A DNA stretch of 64,000 nt. It comes from Balaenoptera acutorostrata (taxonomy: Eukaryota > Chordata > Mammalia > Artiodactyla > Balaenopteridae). The position numbers and the translations under genes are program-made. The notes beneath the pieces are model-generated. The model saw nothing but the letters and a program-made list of their open reading frames with translations. It was not told the DNA's origin and did no database searches. Location of the stretch: the NCBI RefSeq assembly GCF_949987535.1, contig NC_080067.1:41451533-41515532 (forward strand), given 5' to 3'. Positions within the stretch are counted from its first letter, which is position 1; the number at the start of each line of letters is the position of its first letter. Positions 54,605 through 64,000 of the stretch are shown piece by piece.

Positions 54605-55521
54605 ATGGAAATGGAAACCACCGAACCTGAGCCAGACTGTGTAGTGCAGCCTCCCTCTCCTCCTGATGACTTTTCATGCCAAATGAGACTCTCTGAGAAG
54701 ATCACTCCATTGAAGACTTGTTTTAAGAAAAAGGATCAGAAGAGATTGGGAGCCGGAACCCTGAGGTCTTTGAGACCAATATTAAATACTTTGTTAGAAT
54801 CTGGCTCACTTGATGGGGTTTTTAGATCTAGAAATCAGAATGCAGAAGGGAGCAGCTTACATGAACCTATGGTGAAAAAACCTTTGGAAATCAATCCATC
54901 GTGTCCACCAGCAGAAGACAATATGTCTGTCCTGATTCCTGATGGAACAAATGTTGGGGGCCAGATACCAGAAGCCCATCCTACCCCTGATGATCCTGAA
55001 CAAGTGGTTCCAATCCAGGATCATAGCTTTCCACCAGAAACCATCAGTGGGACGGTGGCAGATTCTACAGCAGGGCACTTCCAGGCTGACCTTTTGCACC
55101 CAGTTTCAAGTGATGTTCCTGCTAGTCCTGACTGCATAGACAAAGTCATGGATTACGTTCCAGGGGTTTTCCAAGACAACAGTTTTACAATCCAGTACAT
55201 TTTGGATACCAGTGATAAGTTGAGTACGGAGCTCTTTCAGGACAAAAGTGAAGAGGCCTCTCTTGACCTTGTGTTTGAGCTGGTGAACCAGCTACAGTAC
55301 CACACTCACCAAGAGAACGGAATTGAAATTTGCATGGACTTTTTGCAAGGCACTTGTATTTATGGCAGGGATTGTTTGAAGCACCACACGGTCTTGCCGT
55401 ATCATTGGCAGATCAAGAGGACAACTACTCAGAAGTGGCAGAGTGTATCCAATGATTCCCAGGAGCACTTGGAAAGATTTTACTGTAACCCAGAGAATGA
55501 TAGAATGAGAATGAAGTACGG
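54605..55521 (+). CDS. TIPARP: TIPARP (PARP7), first coding exon (partial gene)
   Basis: This codes for the first 305 residues plus two bases of a codon of TIPARP, a mono-ADP-ribosyltransferase. It is induced by AHR and acts in the nucleus to modify AHR and other proteins and to dampen AHR and type I interferon signalling. The exon starts at 54565 after a good acceptor. I chose ATG 54605, with A at -3 and G at +4, because the protein then starts MEMETTEPEPDC as in other mammals. The frame open from 54587 begins at a TTG. Visible features: basic nuclear-localisation tract KKKDQKR at residues 41-47, with Cys39 just before it; acidic and proline-rich disordered stretch (about 95-190); a conserved segment with EEASLDLVFELVNQLQYH (about 216-233); and a CCCH zinc finger with C243, C251, C257 and H261 (spacing 7-5-3). 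The exon ends at TACGG before GTATGT (phase 2). The WWE and PARP catalytic domains are in exons beyond the window. The frame is intact. Confidence 0.97.
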
Positions 55522-58500
55522 GTATGTATTTATAACTACTTTAAAGCTATTGTTAAATCCTATAGAGAAGGTAAAGAGGCTTTAGTAGGGTGGTTTCTTT
55601 CAGTAGTAACCTAACAGGTTTTATTTTTTTTGTCTACTGTTATTCTTTTGGCTGTATGCTATTCTGATTTTTCATGGCAGTTGAATGCAGGCTATTTATC
55701 TAACCAGACAATGAAGGTTTTATGATTTGAACAATTCAAATGTCACTCTGTGCAATATGTGTGTGACTGAGAAGTTGCATATACATTGAGTGTTGTGAAT
55801 CAAATACTATTTTAATCACACAGGAGAGCTTACTTTTGAAAGAAAATCCATGGAGAATCTTATAAATTACGAATGCCTAATTTATCTAATTTTAAAGTTT
55901 TGTATATTGAGTAGTTCCTATTTTTTAAAGGAAAATTGTATTATTTGGAGATTTTTGTGGTCCTCTTTACATTTTGAATGGTCCAAACAATTTTTCTGTG
56001 AATGATTCCGAAGTACCTCCCAAACTTCTGAATCATGCCCAAACATGTTAAATCTCTTTTTTAGTTTCCTTAAAGCTTTTTACCATTAATTTTATTATTC
56101 TATTTATCTTACAGATAAAATAAATTGTTCCACGACTCAGGGTATTTTTTTAAACCTGAAAGAGTCTTTTAACAATGAGTGAAGGGAAAATTTATGTTAA
56201 TGGACATGTTTGTTTGTCATTTACATAAAAAAAAGTTATTCTCATGTTTTTGTAGGCAAGACATGTATATAAATAATTTGGTTCTTTTATGGATGTCCAA
56301 GCATTATTCACTGATAGGGAACTGAAATTTCCACATCTCAGTTCTTCTTTAATGAACTTGAAAGTGGAGAAAATAATACTTGCCACATGTAAAGTTGCTA
56401 GTGCAAAAATGGCTGTATAATAAGTATTGATCTTTATATTCCTAAGTTGTTTCTCCTGTAGTATAAAGGGACTTAAAATAGTAGGCTGACTATCCTAACC
56501 CAGAAGTTCAGGAGAAAAACTTTGTGGAGAGTCATCTTTGTTCACAGATAAGTCAGGTTACACTACCCAAGTGTCTGGAGAGTTAGAAGGCAAATGGTGG
56601 CAGTGAACCATTTTCACGTTGTCTAATTCTATTAGTTTTGATGTTAACCTTCCGTGTTCTAGCAGTGCCAGAGCGTTGTTGGCATTACAGTAACCTGGTC
56701 TTCGTTTAACTTCTCTTGCTCCCATTTAGTATTAGCTAGGTGGTTTTCTTTGAATATTTCAGTTGTATAGTACACAGATCTATGTGTCTTTTTAGCAACT
56801 TAATTGCCATGAGACTGGAATTCTGCATCTTGTGTTTCAAAAGGGACATATGGAACAAGATGAGAAACAATATAAAGCCCAAGTTTAAAGGCGTTATTAT
56901 GTAGAAGACCTCTTCGGATAAAAGTAAAGCTTATATCAAAAATGTCGTTTTCCTGATCATAAATGCATTCTCTTGATAATGTAATGCATTCAAGATTCTG
57001 TCTTTCTTGGGTAGCAAAATTCTCAGATCCTGTAACAAAGCTAAGTACTTCTGACTTATTTTTTTTAGCCAGCATTGGAAGAGAGAAAAATGTTTTCCAT
57101 TTTGTCTTAAAAATCTTTTTAATAAGGTATTGTCCAAAATCTCTGTTGCCCATGAGCTAGCAATTCTTATTGGTATGTCAAGGGTAATTAATTTTATATA
57201 CTTTCAAAGCCACTCTAATCCTTCCATCTCTAGATTGCAAAACTGTGCAGAAGAGTGGCCTCCCACATCACTCTTATAAAGCAAATTTCCAGTCTGCTAA
57301 GCACTTCAGCATCTTGGTACATTAAGTTTCTATCTGTTTGAATTGCTCAGGAAGAAACTAGCAGGATTATTGTCCAACACATTACGTTCTGTTACCTTGA
57401 GCAAGGCAAGACAGGTATTTTGATTCCCAGAAAATCCAGGAACTCTTAGGATAGCAGCACACTGAGTATTTTATCCTTTGGTAAAATTTCTTTGCTGAAG
57501 AATAGACATAGATAAAAGCCCATACGCATTCATTGTTGGATCAGTTATAAAGTAGTTGCAGTGAGTGCTTGATTTCCAGATCAGTTTTAAGGAAGTAAAT
57601 TCATGTTTATTTGACACTTGAGAGAAGTATGAGTGAATTATTATAAGTGGTCCTGCCCTGATAAAAATGGCAAAAAGTATTAACAGTTAATTACTAGTAA
57701 AGTGAAGTTCTCTGTGGACTACAGTAAGAAAGGTTATAAGATTGTAGATAGCTAAATGTCAAAAATTAGGCTTTTGGGAAGTTGACCTGTAGTCATTGCA
57801 ACCTGGTTTTCCTTGTATTCCAAAGCGATGTTGTGTTTCCTGGCAACAAGATGCAGATAACGGCATGTTGAGCCTTGCTGAGAGATTCACAAACAAGCTG
57901 GAGCAGCCCAGGTTCACATGGTTACCACATTATTTGGCTAAAGCTATTAATCTCTGTGGTCAGGCCTGTAAAGCTGGTCTATCTGTGCAGATTGCACATA
58001 ACCAGGAAGTGTGTGTTCAGCTGTGTATATGCCCAAGTCGAACCAGTCTTTGGATTCAGGAATAATGAATGGCAGTTGTTTATCCCACTTGTTTTCAGCA
58101 GTTTATATGACTTGGTAAATCATTATTATATACTATACCCATAATAGTTCATTGTGTGGAACTTGGGGAAAGTTCATAGTTCTGAGTCTCTAGCAGAGAC
58201 AAAAGTTCATAGTTTCAAACTGTGTAGATAAAATTCTTTGGTTTTTGCAAATGGATTTAACATCTAACTTAATCCAAATTAGATGTGCAGTGTTCATTTT
58301 ATTCTCAAGAGTGAATGGAAGGAAAGTTGAGCTAGATAAGTTCACAGGTGCCTTCCAACCCTTTAGTCAAGATGCTTAGATACTAAAAACACGTGTAAAA
58401 ACAGGATTTTAATAATAAAAGTGCCTGCTTGGTTCATTATAATGAAATTAATTACTCTTTTCCAATTTTGCCTTCACCCCAAATTATACCATTCCACTTT

Positions 58501-61500
58501 GCTTTCTCATTCCTTTTGTACATCTGCAAAATCAACTGGAAACTAGTTGTATGTATGAACTCCCCATATTTAGATGCTAAGGCTTTTGCACACGGGATGG
58601 GCTTTGGAGAATTTCCAAATTCCAGATAAGCAGTTAAGAAAACAACATCGAATGTTGTGTTTTCCATTAAGAAAACATAGTCTCTGACAGTTTAGGCACT
58701 CATCCTTAGTAGAAAATGATATTAAATGGCAGGACTAAGCAGTTTTAAAAGGGTCTCAGTAACTGTGTGGAATACTGTTGTGGATAATTGAAATTGTGGA
58801 GGATGTGCAAATCTCCCTTCAGCAACTGCGATCACCATTGGTTTTCACATTACATTCATTTTAAAGTGTGCCAGGATAGTCTTCTAGTTATTATCGCCCA
58901 TAAGGAAGAGGCGCTGTGCTGACCTTATTTTGTAGGTAATTTCACCTACAGTGAAAATATGACCAGTGATTATTTCTAATTCTGAATTTCCTGCAAAGGG
59001 GGGAGGATGAAGAAGAAAGTTGCAAACTGACTCCATGGTTAATTTTTCTCAGAAGACAGTGTTCTTTTCTCCTCTTTAGAATTAAAGCTTATTGATAAAA
59101 AAGGAGTTTAAATTTTATAGCTTAAGCCTAGAGTGTTGTCATAGCCTTAGCTAATTAGTTTTGAGTGATTTTGATTGCTGGTGGCTCTTAGAAGTTTGTT
59201 TTTGTTTTTTTAAAAACTGTCCAAGGGACAATACCATTAGAAGACTTCACAGGAACTCTGTGAAAGAAGACAAGGAGAATTGCGTATTAGTGATAATAAA
59301 GAGCATATGCTGTTCTTTTCTGTATGACTTGCAGAGTGGATTATCTAAAGTAGAGCAAGCTCCTGACTGAACTCTACTGGAATAGTTAAATTAGCCGAGT
59401 TAGCTCTGGCCTGCACAGCTGTGATGATGTATGAACTAACTCATTATGTGTTATTGATAATACTGGAGAGAGGAGAACAGCTGAAACTTACTATGCCTTG
59501 TGACTTTCTGGTATTTCTTGAATATACACAGCTGGATGAGTTTGAATTTATTTAAAAAATTCCTGCCTAAGAGAAAGCAAGAGCTCCATAAGCAAGAACT
59601 GTGTTTGAAGTGACTTTCAAAATATGTGCCTTGTGCTTTAGGAGAGAGCAATCCAGTGAATTATTTTCTGTACCTCTTTATGATGCTATTTACATATGAA
59701 ATAAAACTAATTGGCTTCTGTCTATACTAATCCAGGGAAGTTAATGGGTCTGTGTAGAGCTGTCATGGGAATCAATAGCAATCATTCATTTATTCCCTTT
59801 CTAAGCAGATTAGACTTTTTGAAGCAGCTGTCACCTGGCTTCAGGTTGGGGTCAGTCTGTTCCTGATATATATTCATGGTAATGAAAATGAAGCTTGCAA
59901 AGATGTGTAACTTTTAAATCAGACAGTTGGAGGAAATAACTTACAAGGTTATCTCACAGTTCCTAAAAATAATTGCATGATACATTCATTATACATTTTC
60001 TCGTTGACTCTAAATCTTTTACTTTTTATTGTAAATAAACAGAAAAAAATAATTACTCCATTCAACATTTAAAACTTCATTCTGCATATGTGAACATGCA
60101 AAAAATGCAACTTTGGACCGATTACTGTGTTCCTGTAAAACTACTTCCATTGTTACACTAGAATTTCTAGATTCTAGATTTGCATTCTACCGTAAAACAA
60201 AGGTAAATTCGTAAATTCCATCTGGGTGCATCTTTGATCTTAGTGATCCTTAGTTTCATATTGGGTTTGGGGGGCTATTTCTAAAGGGTGAAAAGCAGTA
60301 TGCAGCCCTTACAAACCTTGACTACTTACGGAATTCTACTAAAATCCAGCCATTTGAGATTGTGACTGTTTTCCTGTGGCCTCTTGTATCTCCTCCTCTG
60401 ATTTGAGACCACCAGATTCTGCATCCTTTGTCTGATGGTAATAATTTTGATCACATTTAAAATAGGACCTGAGATCCTCTTAACCTAGGTCATCAACCTT
60501 TGATAATTACCAGTATCCTGTTTGTGAGTTGTAGTTGCCTTTTTGTGGAAGGAAAGCTTAAGTACTTTTGAGTTACAAGATGATTCTTGATTATCCTGGA
60601 AGAGCTTTCTGTAAGGCTGGTTCAAATTGGACACTGGTAAGTTTTGCAAGAAACTCCCTTTGTAAAAGCAGTAGAGTTTCTCTTTTAAATAAGTCTGAGA
60701 GTCTTAAGCTAAAAGGAAGTGAATATGAATGATATTTGTATCTTTGGAAGATACCAGAGTGCTGAGGATTGAGCCATTTTATGTTTCATTCTGGGCTTGA
60801 AATCGTTAGGTAATAGCTTAAGCCCTTGAGGTGAACTGTACTTTGCAACACCGTAAACAGAAACTGTACAAAAGAATAAAGTATTTCTAATTAAAGTTCA
60901 TTTCTAGGAGCAAACAAGTCACATTTTTAAATATGAAGGAACTCCCTTAACAAAACCAAATATTATTTTTGTATTTATGGCAGTGCTTTCTAGGGACCAG
61001 GGATCATACTGCACAGACTCGCCTCTATTTAAAATCCCTGTAAGTGTTAAACATAATCCAGCCCAGTCCCCAACACATTAACTGAAAGCCTCAAATTTCT
61101 AATGTAGATGAATTCCTTGTTAATAGGGGGATTTTAAATTACAAGGGATAGTTTCTGAAATACATTTTGAAATCTTTGAAAATAAAGGATTTTACGTAAA
61201 AATAAATTCCACTTATTTAGCTTGGTAGTTTGATATATATTTGATTTGTGCAAAAGATAGTATTGCAGTCTTGTTCTAAATAAATATGACTAATTCTGTG
61301 ATCAGGCACTCAAAATTTAGAAGTTGCTTATATTAATAAACTTCTGATTATGAAAATTCCAATTTTCCTTGCTGACCTGTCCAGCCCCTGTTGCTAAGAC
61401 AAGCATAGAAGGGAGTTAACTGAGCATTCCTATTTGCTGTGACCACACCGCAAAATGTGTCTGTCTCCTCCATCTTTCTCTGCTATTGCTGTTTACTTAC

Positions 61501-64000
61501 TGGTAACACCCACTTGACCAGTAAAGAACCTTTGCATGGTCATCACAATGAAAGGATAAGCATGTATGAGAGTGGGAATGCTAGATCAAGTGTTTCTTTT
61601 CACATTCTACAGAAACCAGTGATTTGCGAGTATGTGTACCACAAAATGTTGTGTAAGGAGTGTATTAGAATCCCTCGTGACTAAGTTATCTGAGAAAGAG
61701 ATCGGGAAATTTGTATTCTTTATGCAAATAGATATCCTTTGTTTTGGTGCTATTGCTTCTGAGCTTAAGGAAGGATTTGTGAATAGTCTTATGTTGAAAC
61801 TTAGCGCTTCTCATAATGATTGGAAAATGTTTAGTTTAAGCCACATTTACAGGAATTTCTCTTTATTACATTAATTTTTTGTTTCCTTTTTTGAATTAAG
61901 AGATTCTTAAACTGTCCCTCTCATTTGACATACAGCCATAGAGTTTGTGTGACTTTCTTTGCTCTAGGTTTTTACCAGCACTGAATAGTCAGGGAAGAAT
62001 GGCAGGGGTAGGGGTCCCAGGGTGAACTTTGCTTGCAGTGTAGTACATGTGCTTTCAGAATCTTGCCTGCACCCTGTGATCTTCAAAGCTCCTGCAGCTG
62101 ATCTGGGCATAGGGAGGGCAAATGGCACAAAATACTTTAAGTAATTTCCTGCTGCGGTTGGTCTTTGGTTTCTGACTGTCACCTGGCTTCACTCTTTCAT
62201 TTCCAGGCATTGTGAGAATAAAAATAAGCACAGGAGAAATACCAGGTTTGCCTTCCATCGTTGAATGGGGGGGGTAGAGTATGTGAAACAGGAGGAACTT
62301 TGCTTGGTTGCCTTCTGATGTTCGGTTTGTCAGAAATGCTGCCACACATCAGAAACTTTGTGTAAAGTCTTCTATTGATACAATTAATTTGTTACTAAAA
62401 ATTAATTTAGACTGTCTTAACTAATTGATAAAATTGAAAGAGAAACTTGGCTTTGTAGAATCTCTCTCCCCTAGGAAAAGTTACTGACTTAAGACCCTTT
62501 TGAAAGGTTTTGTGGTCATAGTTTACAAAACCTAGACAATAAAAAAAATTCTCTTAATATGTTTTCTGTAGGAAGTCTTTATTTTTCTTTCGGAAATTTG
62601 CTTCAAAAACTCTCAGACAGTGATAAATTCTTTATATAGTTTGTATACATTTAAGTCTCTCATGCTAAGAGCCTCTTACTTATATCTGGGTTCTCATGAT
62701 AAGCCTTCAATGAGTATATTTTTAATTTGGTCACTAATCAATTAGTTTATCTGTACTAATTGGGGAGAAAGACAAAGCAAATTTTTAGATAAAAAGGATT
62801 TGTTTATAATTTTAAAAGTCAATTCAGAAATAAGCTAATAGATTGTATCTTACTAGGGGTTATTAGGGGATATATTTTATGGTAATTATTTATAATTAGT
62901 ATTTCATTTATGTGTAAATGAGTTCCAAATTGTTTGAAGTTATTTGAAAACAATTATTTTTAAGAAATTTCAGCATTTGCATGCAACTGATTTTATAATT
63001 ATGTAGAAAAGTTTTATAAGTAAATATATTTCAGACCACTTTAGACGTCAAATTTCATATACACAAAATTTAATTAATCAGCTGAGAACACAGCAGACAT
63101 TTTTTATTGTCTACTTTGAGACAAGTAACCTCCTTTCTTGATAGAAACCTCTCAGTTTTAAAAATATTTCACTTAAAGGGGATATTTGCTCATCTTCATA
63201 AAAATCAATAACTGCATAATTTAAGGTAGTATAAGGCATGATACATTTCTTTTTAATCTGTTGTGTTCTTTCTATCCCAGCTGTTCTTGTAGAAGTTGTT
63301 TCACTTCCTTTTCAGGCCATGGTTGATAAGTATGTCTCACTTAAGTTACCTTCTAGGAGTCTCAGGACATGTGACTGAACTGGGATAAAAGTTAAGGCTG
63401 TATGACATTTTTGATGTCTTCAGTGTGCAAAATTTAAGCCCGTGCCTCCATAAATAGATAGCAGTGAGATCTTCTGATCTCATAAACATAATTTTTATTT
63501 ATGAAAGATTTTAGGCTTATCCACATTGTATTAAAAAGTTCTTTTGTATTCTTTGCTTTGAACTTATAGTTTTGTAATAAAAAAAAAAAGCCCAACGTAA
63601 CAGTGTTTTAGTAGGTTCTCTTCCTCAGGTGGCTATTGTAATTTGCTTTAAGTGGTTGCATGGGGTAGAGGGGACTTCAATGTGTGATATATTTAGGGGT
63701 TTAGGAAACAGGTGTACTCAGATGGCCGTGTCTTAGTACAGAGTTTTTTGAGAATAAACTGTTATACGTATTTGTTTAGTTCCCCACATGCTTTTGGAGA
63801 ATATAGAATAATAAAAGCTTAAAAACAAGTATCCCTTCATTTAGGAAGCCTACCTGGCTGCCTTTTTTCTCCTATTTCTTATCCTCTTGTTTTTAATTTC
63901 ACTGTGTTCACTTCTAGAATCACTTTAATACCACAGATTATATGTCTGACAATTTGTAAATCAAACATGGGGTTTACAAATAAATGTGGTTCCACACAGC
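55522..64000 (+). other. TIPARP: TIPARP intron 2 (continues past the window)
   Basis: Starts with donor GTATGT. About 8.5 kb lie in the window, AT-rich. No CHR SINE, no young L1 and no LTR are recognised, in contrast with the left half. No further TIPARP exon is seen: none of the expected WWE or PARP catalytic coding sequence appears in any frame. Many small AT-rich open frames (such as 57796-58144, 61439-61874 and 61964-62345) lack protein features. A decayed frame on the opposite strand at 56800-57600 is listed separately. The rest is unrecognised and may contain regulatory sequence. Confidence 0.7.
56800..57600 (-). pseudogene. Decayed protein-like reading, unrecognised
   Basis: On the - strand an uninterrupted frame of 117 codons (57153-56803) contains segments such as FATQERQNLECITLSREC and IYDQENDIFDISFTF. 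Upstream of it, from about 57598 to 57160, the translation stays protein-like only if frames are changed several times. Segments seen there are SSTHCNYFITDPTMNAYG, NTQCAAILRVPGFSGNQN, FLPEQFKQIE and SDVGGHSSAQFCNLEME. At least one in-frame stop and about three frame changes are present, so no intact product is possible. I do not recognise the protein. It could be an old processed pseudogene, but I find no A tail or target duplication. A chance run in AT-rich DNA is not excluded. Confidence 0.3.

Noticed and set aside
57796..58144. Two 89-codon + strand frames in TIPARP intron 2
   Set aside because: They overlap in different frames, have no acceptor or donor that would link them to TIPARP exon 2, and the protein does not match TIPARP downstream domains.
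1..64000. Search for snRNA, Y RNA, 5S, 7SL or complete tRNA genes
   Set aside because: I looked for their characteristic tracts on both strands and found none apart from the tRNA-derived SINEs and the initiator tRNA-Met half.
1..64000. A novel multi-gene or defence-like system
   Set aside because: The window is ordinary mammalian DNA with one gene. There are no compact gene clusters, operons or phage-like modules.

Overview
This is mammalian nuclear DNA, most probably from a whale or dolphin. At least nine long (about 250-330 bp) tRNA-Glu-derived SINEs of the CHR type are dispersed here, most with intact target-site duplications. CHR SINEs belong to Cetacea, hippos and ruminants. I saw no ruminant BovB or Bov-tA-type elements, so a cetacean is the best reading. 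Many fragments carry the 3' end of an artiodactyl-type L1. The species cannot be named from this window.

The only gene I can support is TIPARP (PARP7, TCDD-inducible mono-ADP-ribosyltransferase) on the + strand. A CpG-island promoter lies at about 50.9-52.6 kb, with a probable non-coding first exon ending at a strong splice donor at 51719. Intron 1 follows. The first coding exon is 54565-55521, with the ATG at 54605, a nuclear localisation signal and a CCCH zinc finger. The window ends inside intron 2, so the WWE and PARP catalytic exons lie beyond it.

Region by region: 1-50 kb is a gene-free upstream desert made largely of L2, MIR, old L1, MER5A, MaLR-type LTRs and CHR SINEs, several nested inside each other. 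From 37.7 to 40.6 kb an old L1 is interrupted by a decayed Tigger-like transposase fragment. After about 43.7 kb no CHR SINE occurs for the remaining 20 kb, which is the TIPARP-proximal flank, promoter, intron 1 and intron 2. The island carries overlapping NRF1-type sites, a GC box and several AHR-type GCGTG cores. These fit the known induction of TIPARP by the aryl hydrocarbon receptor.

I see no new multi-gene system, CRISPR array or operon-like structure. The most unusual find is a 32-nt perfect copy of the 5' half of initiator tRNA-Met at 47631-47662. It ends in the anticodon loop, has no A tail and is flanked by an 11-bp target-site duplication. It looks like a retroposed tRNA half. Other oddities are an insertion consisting only of a SINE tail, a SINE with an apparent 3' transduction, two micro-insertions of L1 3' ends, a nested MER5A-L1-SINE stack and a decayed reading frame antisense to TIPARP intron 2.

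Repeat family names were assigned by eye from remembered consensus patterns, without a RepeatMasker run. Boundaries are approximate unless a target-site duplication is quoted.
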